From contig RQJH01000001.1 of NCBI GenBank assembly GCA_014156375.1, positions 558,001 to 622,000 of the forward strand: DNA of 64,000 nucleotides, in the 5' to 3' direction. The first letter of the stretch is position 1, and every line of letters starts with the position of its first letter. The position numbers and the translations under genes are program-made. Source of the DNA: Enterobacteriaceae bacterium 89 (GTDB lineage: Bacteria; Pseudomonadota; Gammaproteobacteria; Enterobacterales; Enterobacteriaceae). The notes under the pieces are model-generated. The model saw only the letters and a program-made list of their open reading frames with translations. It had not been told where the DNA came from and did no database searches. Shown piece by piece: positions 19,003 through 28,952 of the stretch.

Positions 19003-20585
19003 AGCACCTGACGCGTCACCCACTGCGTTGAGCGCTGCTGCCACTGGATAAATTCCTGCGGCGGCATGGCCTTCGCAAAGTGCCAGCCCTGGCAGTATTG
19101 CACACCACGCTTATGCAGCCAGCTAACCTGTTCAGCGGTCTCCACTCCTTCGGCAATAGTTTTTAGCCGCAGACTTTGCGCCATTTCAATAATATGTTCG
19201 GCAATCAGGTGGCTGGTGCTGTTGGTGGTTAAAGTATCCACGAAAGATTTATCGATTTTCAGGATATCCACGTTCAGCGAATAAAGATTGTGCAGGTTGG
19301 AATACCCGGTACCGAAGTCATCAATGGCCACTTCATAACCCGCCTGGCGGAATGCCTGGATCACCGGAGTAGTTTTCGGTACATCAATGAACCCACGCTC
19401 GGTGACCTCAATTTTTATCTGCTGCGCACGAACCCGATACTGCTGCGCTTTATCGGAGATCATCGCGATTAGTCGCGAAGAGTGAAAATCCGTCGCCGAC
19501 AGGTTAATAGAAATATACAGATGCGGATGTCTTTCGAGGAATTCACCCAGATCGGCAAAAACATGCTCAACCACGTAATCCGTCACCTGCTCAATTAACC
19601 CCTCTTTTTCGGCAAGGGGAATAAATTCCGCCGGGCTCATCACCGGGCCGTCAAAACCAGGCCAGCGCAGCAGCGCTTCTGCGCCCACACACTCATTGTT
19701 TTTGATATCAATGATTGGCTGATAGTGCAGGCGTAATTGCTGTTTATAAAGCGCACGCTGCAGGAGGCGCTTTGGAGAATTAAACCGCTGGCGGGTGCGC
19801 ATCCAGACCATCAGAATAATAATGCTGCAAATTAACCCCAACGGCAGGGTCAGAGCAGCCTGATGCCAGAAATTTTGGAAATAGCGCGCTTCCGATGACG
19901 ACATAATAATCGCAATCGGACGTTTCTTTGAAAGCTCGATAATATAAAAATGCTTATCCTGCTGGAACGCATAATTTGTATCGCGGATCAGCGGTTTTAG
20001 CGTATTCGGATTAGCCTTTTCGCTAATCGAGAAGAATTCATTGGTTTTGGTATCGTAAACGGCAAACGACAGCGAAGGGTCGTCAGTGACGATCTCACTC
20101 CAGGAAAGAGGGTTGATGACCACAACGTAATTCCCATGTTGCAGATAGGTCATTTTATAACCTGGGAAAAACGGCGTATCGCGATAATAATAAATGGCAA
20201 TATCAGGATGGCGGCGGTAATTAGGCTCAGGCATTTGCCAGGCGTTTTCCTGCGATACAGAGGTGGAACAGAAAAACTGGTTGCCCTCGGCGTAGATGAT
20301 GTCTTCAACATACAGTCGTCCACGAACAATATTCAGCATGGCCTGCTGATGCTCGGGTGAACAAACTGTACCGGTAAAGCTTTTTGCCGCCTCCTGGGCC
20401 AAATCGACCTGACGAATCACCTGTTCCGTTTTGCTCAGCGCGATTTCAGCATAGGTCGTTAGCTGGCTATGCGTTTCAGATCGGGCTCTTAGCTGGGCAA
20501 ACCAAAGTGCAAGCATCACCGGCAGGAGCACAACGATGATGACTCCCAAGCCTTTGAGCACGTTGCCTCGCGCACTTTGATTCAT
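18987..20585 (-). CDS. pdeC: Cyclic-di-GMP phosphodiesterase PdeC (CSS-EAL)
   Basis: This 532-residue inner-membrane enzyme degrades c-di-GMP. An N-terminal helix (about 13-30), a periplasmic CSS-type redox-sensing domain with cysteines in TGTVCSPEHQ and NQFFCSTS, a second helix (~240-262) and a cytoplasmic EAL domain are visible. The EAL domain keeps EALLRW, IEVTERG, DDFGTGYSNL and EGVET, so it should be active. It corresponds to E. coli YjcC/PdeC beside soxS. Here an added diguanylate cyclase lies directly upstream. Confidence 0.94.
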   Translation of the reverse strand: MNQSARGNVLKGLGVIIVVLLPVMLALWFAQLRARSETHSQLTTYAEIALSKTEQVIRQVDLAQEAAKSFTGTVCSPEHQQAMLNIVRGRLYVEDIIYAEGNQFFCSTSVSQENAWQMPEPNYRRHPDIAIYYYRDTPFFPGYKMTYLQHGNYVVVINPLSWSEIVTDDPSLSFAVYDTKTNEFFSISEKANPNTLKPLIRDTNYAFQQDKHFYIIELSKKRPIAIIMSSSEARYFQNFWHQAALTLPLGLICSIIILMVWMRTRQRFNSPKRLLQRALYKQQLRLHYQPIIDIKNNECVGAEALLRWPGFDGPVMSPAEFIPLAEKEGLIEQVTDYVVEHVFADLGEFLERHPHLYISINLSATDFHSSRLIAMISDKAQQYRVRAQQIKIEVTERGFIDVPKTTPVIQAFRQAGYEVAIDDFGTGYSNLHNLYSLNVDILKIDKSFVDTLTTNSTSHLIAEHIIEMAQSLRLKTIAEGVETAEQVSWLHKRGVQYCQGWHFAKAMPPQEFIQWQQRSTQWVTRQVLQAEI

Positions 20586-20852
20586 ATTCAGCCTGATATC
20601 CCTGCATATTATGTGCCTGCTATTCAGGCTGGATGCTTTCTGACAGGTGATTACGTTGCATCAATCAATCAACATTAGCAACCGTCTTTTGCCCTCAAAA
20701 ACCTAATATTTGGTTATGACGATAATATTTTCCCATAAAGCAAACTAAAAGTGGTGATTAAGTTTTTATTAAGTTCACTATTTATTAAGCATTCACCGAC
20801 TTTACGCTTAAAACTTTAGCAATCTGGCATTTAAGTTAAACCTAATAAGAAT

Positions 20853-20880
20853 AGCAGGCGGAGGAAAAAACGCCGCCTGC
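20853..20880 (-). terminator. Probable terminator after the GGDEF gene
   Basis: The stem GCAGGCGG/CCGCCTGC lies just past the stop of the GGDEF gene; the following minus-strand sequence, TATTCTTATT, is only moderately T-rich. The rest of the 300-bp gap to pdeC (20586-20884) is AT-rich and must hold the pdeC promoter; I see no gene in it. Confidence 0.55.
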
Positions 20881-20884
20881 GTCT

Positions 20885-22297
20885 TCAGATGACAGGAAGT
20901 GACGCGAGCAATGTTTTACCTCGCCCGGAGCGTTTCGCTTCATAAAGCGCTTTATCCGCCAGGGTTAATAGATGGGCAGGTTCATGGGTATTGTGGGAGA
21001 CGGCCAGGACGCCCGCGCTAAAAGATAAAGGGATAGAAACTTCGCCGAACAAAAAAGGTTGCCGCTGCAAATGGCTGCGGATCTGGTCCGTCAGCGCCAT
21101 CGCCTGGGCAGGATCCGCGCCAGGCAACAACAGCAGGAACTCCTCCCCGCCAAGACGGCCAAAGCGCGATAAATCTAAACACTGCTCACGAATGCACTGG
21201 CAGAAATAGATGAGCACATCATCACCGACGCTGTGCCCCCAGCAGTCATTAATTTGTTTAAAGTGGTCAAGATCGATCATCACCAGCATAAAGTGTGTCT
21301 CATGCCGTTCTGAATGACACTGTTCAAGCGACTGCTGCAGATACTCCAGAATGGCCAGCCGGTTGTAGCAACGGGTCAAAGCATCCGTAGTCGCTTTCAG
21401 CTTCAGCAGATTTTCCACCCTTTTTCGTTCCGTAATATCAACGCCGATATTCAGGATTTCGCCGTCTGGCAGCATAATATTGGACCATAGCGTAGCCAGC
21501 ACGGCCCCGTCTCTTCGGCAGGGATACCATTCGTGCATTTCCAGAGTGGGAGAATAATTCACCGACTCGCGGACCCGCTGCCGGGTTTCCTGATCGGGAT
21601 AAAAGAGCGCCAGCGGATCGGTTTGCTGATTGATTTCCTCCAGCGTCCAGCCAAAAACCCGCTCGCATTCTCCATTCCATAATATACAGCGGTTATGTTT
21701 ATCAAAGGAATTCATCAGCACCGGAGCTCTGTCAAAAAGAATACGGTATTGATTCACAATATTCTGCAATTCCAGGGCGTTGCGCTCACGGGTAATTAAT
21801 TCAGTAATATAATCGCGTAACTTTTCCGCGATCACCGTAGCTACGCTGCGTAAGATCATTGGAGAATATAAGGGCTGGTCAAATGCCAGAAAAAGAAAGG
21901 CTCTGGCATCACCCTGCAAAGGTAATACCCGGCACAGCACTCCGCATTGCAGCTCCTGGGCCAGCGGGTGATCGTCAGAATAGAGCAGCCTGCCAACATT
22001 TTTATGCCAGCACTTTACCCGCCAGTACGTCTGCTGTTGGCGCAGAAGCGTGAGCAGATCGTTTGCCGCCTTTTTAGGTGCGTGCGGACAGCCCTGCACC
22101 TCAAGGTGCGTGGCATCGCCATCCTCCAGCATAATCCAGGATAATCTTGCCCCCATCGTTTCATGGATGAGTGCCAGAACTTCAGCCAGCGGGCGGGAAG
22201 ACGCCAGACCCGGCATCAGCCTGGCCAGACGGTGCAGGCTTAATTCTGCATCGTTGATTGCTGTGTGTAGTCTCTCTTTTTTCATTTTTTCAATCAC
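20885..22297 (-). CDS. Diguanylate cyclase with sensor and PAS domains
   Basis: This 470-residue cytoplasmic protein has a GAF-like N-terminal region (~15-165), a PAS domain (~185-300, NQYRILFDRAPVLMNSFDKHNRCILWNGECERVFGW, closing with GVDITERKRVE) and a GGDEF domain (~305-465). The catalytic loop is GGEEF and the DLDHFKQIND metal-binding motif is intact, so it should make c-di-GMP. I see no RxxD inhibitory site at the usual spacing. The start is GTG at 22297 or ATG at 22285. E. coli has no gene here between pdeC and yjcB. Confidence 0.88.
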   Translation of the reverse strand: MIEKMKKERLHTAINDAELSLHRLARLMPGLASSRPLAEVLALIHETMGARLSWIMLEDGDATHLEVQGCPHAPKKAANDLLTLLRQQQTYWRVKCWHKNVGRLLYSDDHPLAQELQCGVLCRVLPLQGDARAFLFLAFDQPLYSPMILRSVATVIAEKLRDYITELITRERNALELQNIVNQYRILFDRAPVLMNSFDKHNRCILWNGECERVFGWTLEEINQQTDPLALFYPDQETRQRVRESVNYSPTLEMHEWYPCRRDGAVLATLWSNIMLPDGEILNIGVDITERKRVENLLKLKATTDALTRCYNRLAILEYLQQSLEQCHSERHETHFMLVMIDLDHFKQINDCWGHSVGDDVLIYFCQCIREQCLDLSRFGRLGGEEFLLLLPGADPAQAMALTDQIRSHLQRQPFLFGEVSIPLSFSAGVLAVSHNTHEPAHLLTLADKALYEAKRSGRGKTLLASLPVI

Positions 22298-22828
22298 AGG
22301 TTTGTGGATGACAAATCCTGCAATGAATAAATCAGATACCGATTCGCATGATTAAGCATGGATTAATCATGAAAGCGTACATTCAGATAAACGAAACACG
22401 CTGTGTTGTCTTAAAATAATGACAAGTAAATAAAATTACCAATAAAATCAATAGCTGATTAATTGATCGCAAGTAAAATTAATTGTCCAGAAAGCATAAT
22501 CCAGGAAGCCTGTGCTGTAAATATTGTACAGCTGCTTAAATGAGGTAATGATTTGCTATCTCGCTGAAATATCTGGCAAGAGAAAGAAAATATCCCAAAG
22601 AATATATTCTTGCCACCGCCAGTCACTCGCGGTGAACGCGACTTTGCACAAAAAACTCGCGTTTCAGACTGGCTAATAAAAAGACAAATGTGATATAGTT
22701 CACACATATTATGAAACGCAAAACGTTGTTTCATTACGTTCGCCAATGCCTGCCGATAGCCAGAGTGTGATGACTCCACTGAGCAACGCCGCGCTATCCT
22801 ACGGGCTCCGTACTCAGAGGGTTGTTCG
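22298..22828. other. 530-bp non-coding gap with a perfect CRP site and an inverted repeat
   Basis: No open frame here looks real. The left half is AT-rich and probably carries the promoter of the leftward GGDEF gene. TGTGATATAGTTCACA (22689-22704) is a perfect CRP consensus. Seven bases on, ATGAAAC (22711-22717) and GTTTCAT (22728-22734) form an inverted repeat ten bases apart, like a repressor site. Both lie ~95-140 bp upstream of yjcB, which has GAGGG before its ATG. Confidence 0.65.
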
Positions 22829-23110
22829 ATGGTTTCCGTCTCCACCGGTCTCGTGCTGTTACGCTGGCCGTTAGTCAGCGCCGTGTTGATGTTTCTGGCC
22901 AGTACGCTAAAGATCCAACTGCGTAAATCCGATTATGCCGGGCTGGCCGTTATCTGTAGCCTGCTGGGCGTGGCTTCTGCCTGCTGGTTCGCCACCGGTT
23001 TGCTCGGGATTACGCTTATCGATATCAGCCTGGTGTGGAACAATATTAAAGACGTAATGGTCGACGTGATGAGCCAGACACCGCCGCAGTGGCCTGTCGT
23101 TATGAGCTGA
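22829..23110 (+). CDS. yjcB: Small membrane protein YjcB
   Basis: This 93-residue inner-membrane protein of unknown function is conserved with E. coli YjcB, including the end NQTPPQWPM-type motif, seen here as SQTPPQWPVV. It has two or three hydrophobic segments (about 5-25, 36-55 and 56-68). In E. coli it lies directly between ssb and pdeC, whereas here it is separated from both by inserted genes. A CRP consensus upstream suggests carbon-source control. Confidence 0.88.
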   Translation: MVSVSTGLVLLRWPLVSAVLMFLASTLKIQLRKSDYAGLAVICSLLGVASACWFATGLLGITLIDISLVWNNIKDVMVDVMSQTPPQWPVVMS

Positions 23111-23153
23111 CAGGTTGAGCTGATTTATTGGCCCTCATACAAAAGAATCAGAT

Positions 23154-23183
23154 AGCGCTTTCCCTCGGGAAGGCGCTTTTTTT
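23154..23183 (+). terminator. Terminator of yjcB
   Basis: The stem AGCGCTTTCCC/GGGAAGGCGCT with a short loop is followed by TTTTTTT. Confidence 0.85.
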
Positions 23184-23278
23184 ATCTGCATTTTCAGCCC
23201 CGCATTGACCTCCGATTTGCCTCCTTTACCTGTTTGGTTGGCTAAAATAAAAGGATGCCTCATGCAGGACATTGCCCT

Positions 23279-24826
23279 ATGAACACGCCATATAGTCCGC
23301 GCCGCATTTTCACTCTCTTCACTTTCCTTGCCTTACTGCTGGCGACTGGGTTTGCCTGCGCTGACGCCAAAGACGATGAGGCTCCCAAACCCAATGAGGC
23401 CTTGCCGTTACAGGTGAATATGGATGAGATGCTCAAGCCCTGGAAAGGCGATTTACCCGGCATGCTCGATCGGCGCGTGATCAGGGTTCTGACCACTTAC
23501 AGCAAAACCTTCTTCTTCATCAATAAAGGCACACAGCGCGGTGCCACCCACGATTTGTTTATCGAGTTTGAAAAGAACCTCAATCAGCAGCTGGCAAAAG
23601 ATAAAAAATTACAACAGCGCCACCTGAAAGTACGCATTATCTTTGTCCCCGTCGCCCGCGATCAGCTTTTCACTGCACTAAATGAAGGTAAAGGCGATAT
23701 TGCCGCCGCCAATCTGACCATCACGCCTTCCAGGGAACAGCAGGTCACCTTTACCCAGGCGCTGTACCCGAATGCGAAAGAGCTGCTGGTGTCTGGCCCT
23801 GCCTCACCCAAAGTGGAAAATCTTGAACAGCTTTCGGGAAAAACCGTGTTTGTGCGTTTTTCATCAAGCTATTACGAAAGCCTGAAAGCGTTAAACGATC
23901 GTTTTGCTAAGGAATCTCTTCCTCCGGTGAAGCTCGAAGCCGCACCGGAATCTTTGGAAGATGAAGATCTGATTGAGATGCTGAGCGCCGGACTAATTCC
24001 GCTGATCGTCGTCGATCGGCATAAAGCCTTGTTCTGGAAACAGGTGTTTCCAAAAATTGAGGTGCATGAAAACGTGGTGCTTCGCGATAACGCGGAAATC
24101 GCCTGGGCGGTGCGTAAAGACGATCCTCAGCTTCTCGCGCTGCTGAACAATTTTGTCAAAACCAACGGCAAAGGCAGCAAGCTGGGCAATACCCTCCTGC
24201 TGCGCTATCTGAAAAGTGCGGATTACGTGAAAAATGCCGCAGCGGACAAAGAACGCCAAAAATTCCTCAACATGGTGAGTCTGTTCAGGAAATACGGTGA
24301 TAAATATCAGGTCGACTGGCTGCTGATGGCGGCCCAGGGCTATCAGGAATCACGGCTGAATCAGAAAGTGCGCAGCCCGGTAGGAGCGATTGGGGTCATG
24401 CAGGTGATGCCGAAAACGGGTAAAGAGCTGGACGTCGGGGATATTCATACCATTGAACCCAATATCCATGCGGGCGTGAAGTATATGCGCTGGATGATCG
24501 ATCATTACTATGGCAATGAACCCATGAGCCAGCTCGACAAGGCACTTTTTTCCTTTGCCTCTTATAACGCTGGCCCAGCCCGCATCGCCAAACTACGCGT
24601 AGAAACTCAGAAACGTGGATTTAACCCGAACGTCTGGTTTGGCAACGTTGAAAACCTGGCGGCGGAAAAAATTGGTGCGGAAACGGTGACTTATGTCAGC
24701 AATATCTATAAATACTACATTGCCTATCGACTGATTATGGATGAGGTTGAACGCAAACAGAAAGTCACCGGCAAACCTGTACCGATACTGGCCGCTCCGG
24801 AGGCAGAAAAAGCAAAAGCCTCGTAA
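23279..24826 (+). CDS. MltF-like membrane-bound lytic transglycosylase
   Basis: This 515-residue exported enzyme has an N-terminal signal/anchor (~10-30), a solute-binding-protein-like domain (~60-330) and a C-terminal transglycosylase SLT domain (~340-475), the architecture of MltF. The catalytic glutamate is E357 in YQESRLN, followed by GVMQVMP and SYNAGPARI. It should cleave MurNAc-GlcNAc bonds to 1,6-anhydroMurNAc products. The ATG at 23279 has AGGA upstream; an ATG at 23255 is poorly spaced. It is probably a paralogue of the usual MltF and is absent from this place in E. coli. Confidence 0.88.
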   Translation: MNTPYSPRRIFTLFTFLALLLATGFACADAKDDEAPKPNEALPLQVNMDEMLKPWKGDLPGMLDRRVIRVLTTYSKTFFFINKGTQRGATHDLFIEFEKNLNQQLAKDKKLQQRHLKVRIIFVPVARDQLFTALNEGKGDIAAANLTITPSREQQVTFTQALYPNAKELLVSGPASPKVENLEQLSGKTVFVRFSSSYYESLKALNDRFAKESLPPVKLEAAPESLEDEDLIEMLSAGLIPLIVVDRHKALFWKQVFPKIEVHENVVLRDNAEIAWAVRKDDPQLLALLNNFVKTNGKGSKLGNTLLLRYLKSADYVKNAAADKERQKFLNMVSLFRKYGDKYQVDWLLMAAQGYQESRLNQKVRSPVGAIGVMQVMPKTGKELDVGDIHTIEPNIHAGVKYMRWMIDHYYGNEPMSQLDKALFSFASYNAGPARIAKLRVETQKRGFNPNVWFGNVENLAAEKIGAETVTYVSNIYKYYIAYRLIMDEVERKQKVTGKPVPILAAPEAEKAKAS

Positions 24827-24839
24827 ACGAGGCTTTTGC
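24812..24839. terminator. Bidirectional terminator between the MltF-like gene and ssb
   Basis: The perfect 12-bp stem GCAAAAGCCTCG/CGAGGCTTTTGC has loop TAAA, which contains the stop codon of the upstream gene. It can serve both converging transcripts. Confidence 0.8.
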
Positions 24840-24866
24840 AATCGACTGATGCGGTCTGAATGAGGA

Positions 24867-25394
24867 TCAGAACGGGATATCGTCGTCGAAGTCCATTGGC
24901 GGTTCATTAGACGGCGCTGGCGCTGCGGCCTGCTGCTGTGGACGGGACTGCGCGCCGCCGCTGAACTGGTTGCCGCCCTGTGGCTGCTGTGGCTGACCCC
25001 AGCTACCGCCCTGCTGCTGACCGCCTGCCGGAGCACCGCCGCCCTGACGGCCGCCGAGCATCTGCATGGTGCCGCCCACGTTGACCACGACTTCAGTGGT
25101 GTATTTTTCAACGCCGGACTGATCGGTCCATTTACGGGTACGCAGCTGGCCTTCGATGTAGACCTGGGAACCTTTACGCAGGTATTCCGCAGCCACTTCC
25201 GCCAGTTTGCCGAACAGCACAACGCGGTGCCATTCAGTCTGCTCTTTCATTTCGCCGGTAGCTTTATCGCGCCAGGATTCAGAAGTCGCCAGCGTAATGT
25301 TGGCAACTGCACCACCACTCGGCATATAGCGTACTTCCGGGTCCTGACCCAGATTACCGACGAGAATCACCTTGTTTACGCCTCTGCTGGCCAT
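24867..25394 (-). CDS. ssb: Single-stranded DNA-binding protein
   Basis: SSB coats single-stranded DNA in replication, recombination and repair. The 175-residue protein has the OB fold (about 1-112, starting [25 protein letters not shown]), a glycine/glutamine-rich linker (~115-165) and the conserved acidic tip DFDDDIPF that recruits partner proteins. It is divergent from uvrA with a LexA box between, as in E. coli. Confidence 0.98.
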   Translation of the reverse strand: MASRGVNKVILVGNLGQDPEVRYMPSGGAVANITLATSESWRDKATGEMKEQTEWHRVVLFGKLAEVAAEYLRKGSQVYIEGQLRTRKWTDQSGVEKYTTEVVVNVGGTMQMLGGRQGGGAPAGGQQQGGSWGQPQQPQGGNQFSGGAQSRPQQQAAAPAPSNEPPMDFDDDIPF

Positions 25395-25552
25395 GATCGT
25401 GTCTCCTGAAAACGAATCTAAAAAACGTGTCTTAATAGTTTAAGCGCGGGATTGTAGCATTACAAAGTGTCGATTTGATAGTTTGCGAGCCGGATTCCAG
25501 GATTCTGTTACGACTTTCAGCCTTGCAGTAAACCGCACAGACTGGATCCCAG

Positions 25553-25572
25553 TACTGTATATTCATTCAGGT
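25553..25572. promoter_or_regulatory. LexA (SOS) box between ssb and uvrA
   Basis: CTGTATATTCATTCAG (25555-25570) within TACTGTATATTCATTCAGGT is the same LexA box found at this place in E. coli. It should make uvrA DNA-damage-inducible and influence ssb. Confidence 0.95.
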
Positions 25573-25648
25573 TAAACTGTGTCATAATTAGCCGTTTCCG
25601 CCGTTGGTCCTTCTGACGAACCAGGCAAGTCTCTACCGGGAAAGGTGA

Positions 25649-28471
25649 ATGGATAAGATCGAAGTTCGGGGCGCCCGCACCCATAATCTCAAAAACATCA
25701 ACCTCGTTATCCCTCGCGACAAATTAATCGTCGTGACCGGGCTTTCGGGTTCGGGTAAATCTTCGCTGGCGTTCGACACGCTGTATGCCGAAGGGCAGCG
25801 GCGCTACGTTGAATCACTGTCGGCCTATGCGCGTCAGTTCCTGTCGCTGATGGAAAAACCGGACGTCGACCACATCGAAGGTCTGTCGCCAGCGATTTCC
25901 ATCGAGCAGAAATCCACTTCGCATAACCCGCGTTCCACCGTCGGCACCATCACCGAAATCCACGACTACCTGCGCCTGCTGTACGCCCGCGTAGGCGAGC
26001 CGCGCTGTCCGGATCACGATGTCCCGCTGGCGGCGCAAACCGTCAGCCAGATGGTCGACAACGTGCTGTCGCAGCCAGAAGGCAAACGTCTGATGCTGCT
26101 GGCCCCGGTGATCAAAGAGCGTAAAGGCGAGCACACCAAAACACTGGAAAACCTGGCAAGCCAGGGTTACATCCGCGCACGTATTGATGGCGAAGTCTGC
26201 GACCTTTCCGATCCGCCAAAGCTGGAGCTGCAAAAGAAACACACCATCGAAGTGGTCATTGACCGCTTTAAAGTGCGCGATGACCTCACCCAGCGCCTGG
26301 CAGAATCTTTTGAGACCGCGCTGGAGCTCTCCGGCGGCACCGCTATCGTCGCTGATATGGACGATCCAAAAGCCGATGAGCTGCTGTTCTCGGCCAACTT
26401 TGCCTGTCCAATTTGCGGCTACAGCATGCGCGAACTGGAACCACGTCTGTTCTCGTTCAACAACCCGGCGGGTGCCTGTCCGACGTGCGACGGCCTCGGC
26501 GTACAGCAGTATTTCGATCCAGATCGCATCATTCAGAATCCAGAGCTTTCCCTGGCGGGCGGTGCTATCCGCGGCTGGGATCGTCGTAACTTCTATTATT
26601 TCCAGATGCTGCGCTCGCTGGCGGAGCATTACGAATTTGACGTTGAATCACCGTGGGGCAGCCTGAGCGCGCACGTGCAAAAAGTTGTACTGTACGGCTC
26701 CGGCAAAGAAACCATTGAATTCAAATATATTAACGACCGTGGCGATACCTCCGTGCGTCGTCATCCGTTCGAAGGCGTGCTGCACAACATGGAGCGCCGC
26801 TATAAAGAGACGGAATCCAACGCGGTGCGCGAAGAGCTGGCGAAGTTCATCAGCAATCGTCCGTGCGCCAGCTGCGACGGCACGCGTCTGAATCGTGAAG
26901 CGCGACATGTGTTTGTTGAAAACACCGCGCTGCCGACCATTTCCGACATGAGCATCGGTCACGCGATGGACTTCTTCAACAACATGAAGCTGTCCGGTCA
27001 GCGTGCAAAAATTGCCGAAAAAGTGTTGAAAGAGATAGGCGATCGCCTGAAGTTCCTCGTTAACGTCGGTCTGAACTACCTGACCCTTTCCCGCTCGGCG
27101 GAAACGCTCTCCGGCGGCGAAGCCCAGCGTATCCGTCTGGCCAGCCAAATCGGCGCCGGGCTGGTTGGCGTGATGTACGTGCTGGACGAACCGTCCATCG
27201 GCCTGCATCAGCGCGATAACGAACGCCTTCTCGGCACGCTGATTCATCTGCGTAACCTCGGCAACACGGTCATTGTTGTTGAGCACGACGAAGACGCGAT
27301 CCGCGCCGCCGACCACGTCATTGATATTGGTCCAGGCGCAGGCGTTCATGGCGGTGAGGTCGTTGCCGAAGGCCCGCTGGAAGCCATTATGGCAGTGCCG
27401 GAATCACTGACCGGCCAGTTCATGAGCGGCAAACGTAAAATCGAAGTACCGAAGCAGCGCGTACCCGCTAACCCGGAAAAAGTGCTGAAACTGACCGGCG
27501 CACGCGGCAACAACCTGAAGGACGTCACGCTAACAGTTCCGGTCGGGCTGTTCACCTGCATCACCGGGGTTTCCGGTTCCGGTAAATCCACGCTGATTAA
27601 CGACACCCTGTTCCCGATTGCGCAGACGCAGCTTAATGGCGCGACGCTTGCTGAACCTGCCCCATATCGTGAGATTTCCGGGCTGGAACATTTCGACAAA
27701 GTGATCGACATCGACCAGAGCCCGATTGGACGTACTCCGCGCTCCAACCCGGCGACGTATACTGGTGTGTTTACCCCGGTTCGTGAACTGTTTGCAGGCG
27801 TACCGGAATCCCGTTCACGCGGCTATACGCCGGGCCGCTTCAGCTTTAACGTACGCGGCGGACGCTGTGAAGCCTGTCAGGGCGACGGCGTGATCAAAGT
27901 TGAAATGCACTTCCTGCCGGACATCTACGTGCCGTGCGACCAGTGCAAAGGCAAGCGCTATAACCGTGAAACGCTGGAGATCAAATACAAAGGCAAGACT
28001 ATTCACGAAGTGCTGGATATGACCATTGAAGAAGCTCGCGAATTCTTTGATGCTGTTCCGGCTCTGGCGCGCAAGCTGCAAACGCTGATGGACGTGGGCC
28101 TGACCTACATTCGTCTCGGCCAGTCTGCCACCACGCTCTCTGGCGGTGAAGCGCAGCGCGTGAAGCTGGCGCGTGAACTCTCCAAACGCGGCACCGGCCA
28201 GACGCTGTACATCCTTGATGAACCGACCACCGGCCTGCACTTTGCCGACATCCAGCAGCTGCTGGAAGTGCTGCATCAGCTCCGCGATCAGGGCAATACG
28301 ATTGTGGTGATTGAGCATAACCTGGACGTAATCAAAACAGCCGACTGGATTGTCGATTTGGGTCCGGAAGGCGGCAGCGGCGGCGGTGAAATTCTTGTTT
28401 CCGGCACCCCGGAAACCGTCGCAGAGTGCGAAGCCTCGCACACCGCTCGCTTCCTCAAGCCAATGCTGTAA
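25649..28471 (+). CDS. uvrA: Excinuclease ABC subunit A
   Basis: UvrA is the damage-recognising ATPase of nucleotide excision repair and loads UvrB. The 940-residue length equals E. coli UvrA. It has two ABC ATPase modules (Walker [10 protein letters not shown] near residue 31 and GVSGSGKST near 640; signatures [12 protein letters not shown] and [12 protein letters not shown]) and zinc-binding cysteines in CPICG/CPTC (~253-283) and CEACQG/CDQCKG (~740-766). It ends next to the convergent yjbR stop. Confidence 0.98.
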   Translation: MDKIEVRGARTHNLKNINLVIPRDKLIVVTGLSGSGKSSLAFDTLYAEGQRRYVESLSAYARQFLSLMEKPDVDHIEGLSPAISIEQKSTSHNPRSTVGTITEIHDYLRLLYARVGEPRCPDHDVPLAAQTVSQMVDNVLSQPEGKRLMLLAPVIKERKGEHTKTLENLASQGYIRARIDGEVCDLSDPPKLELQKKHTIEVVIDRFKVRDDLTQRLAESFETALELSGGTAIVADMDDPKADELLFSANFACPICGYSMRELEPRLFSFNNPAGACPTCDGLGVQQYFDPDRIIQNPELSLAGGAIRGWDRRNFYYFQMLRSLAEHYEFDVESPWGSLSAHVQKVVLYGSGKETIEFKYINDRGDTSVRRHPFEGVLHNMERRYKETESNAVREELAKFISNRPCASCDGTRLNREARHVFVENTALPTISDMSIGHAMDFFNNMKLSGQRAKIAEKVLKEIGDRLKFLVNVGLNYLTLSRSAETLSGGEAQRIRLASQIGAGLVGVMYVLDEPSIGLHQRDNERLLGTLIHLRNLGNTVIVVEHDEDAIRAADHVIDIGPGAGVHGGEVVAEGPLEAIMAVPESLTGQFMSGKRKIEVPKQRVPANPEKVLKLTGARGNNLKDVTLTVPVGLFTCITGVSGSGKSTLINDTLFPIAQTQLNGATLAEPAPYREISGLEHFDKVIDIDQSPIGRTPRSNPATYTGVFTPVRELFAGVPESRSRGYTPGRFSFNVRGGRCEACQGDGVIKVEMHFLPDIYVPCDQCKGKRYNRETLEIKYKGKTIHEVLDMTIEEAREFFDAVPALARKLQTLMDVGLTYIRLGQSATTLSGGEAQRVKLARELSKRGTGQTLYILDEPTTGLHFADIQQLLEVLHQLRDQGNTIVVIEHNLDVIKTADWIVDLGPEGGSGGGEILVSGTPETVAECEASHTARFLKPML

Positions 28472-28825
28472 TCACTCTGAAAGCTGCTGTCGGATATCCT
28501 CCGGCAGCAGTCCCATCGCCTGCTGATACGAAGCATCCACCAGATAGTAAATTTGCGAGTCCGGAAGCGATCCGTCGAGATAAACGGTGCTCCAGTGCGC
28601 TTTGTTCAGATGCTGGCTTGGGCGCACGTCACCGTGCTGCTGGCGCAATAACTCGGCCAGCTCAGGACTTGTTTTCAGCGAAGTCGCCGGACGGCCCTCC
28701 ACCTCTTTCACCATGGCAAACAGCACGTCTGAAACCTTGATCTGCGTGGCTTTCCAGTCGCTGTGAACGCTTTGCTCCGCGCCAGGCTTGCTCATGCAGT
28801 ATTGCAGCAACTCCGAAATGGTCAT
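28472..28825 (-). CDS. yjbR: MmcQ/YjbR family DNA-binding-like protein
   Basis: This 117-residue protein belongs to the MmcQ/YjbR family (CyaY-like fold) of unknown role. It carries the family motif PSQHLNKAHWSTVYLDGSLPD. In E. coli yjbQ lies next to it; here yjbQ is missing and aphA follows after a 127-bp gap. Its stop abuts that of uvrA. Confidence 0.93.
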   Translation of the reverse strand: MTISELLQYCMSKPGAEQSVHSDWKATQIKVSDVLFAMVKEVEGRPATSLKTSPELAELLRQQHGDVRPSQHLNKAHWSTVYLDGSLPDSQIYYLVDASYQQAMGLLPEDIRQQLSE

Positions 28826-28914
28826 TTCTGTTCCCCTCGTCGTTTTGCGATCCGTTTTGAACGTCGTCTGATTCAGTGTGCAGCAAGTCGGGGGAAAGGG
28901 GAATCGGTTGTGAT

Positions 28915-28946
28915 TAAAAAAACGGCAACCATTAAGATTGCCGTTT
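28915..28946 (-). terminator. Terminator of aphA
   Basis: On the minus strand the stem ACGGCAAT/GTTGCCGT is followed by TTTTTTT, just past the aphA stop. Confidence 0.88.
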
Positions 28947-28952
28947 ATCGTC

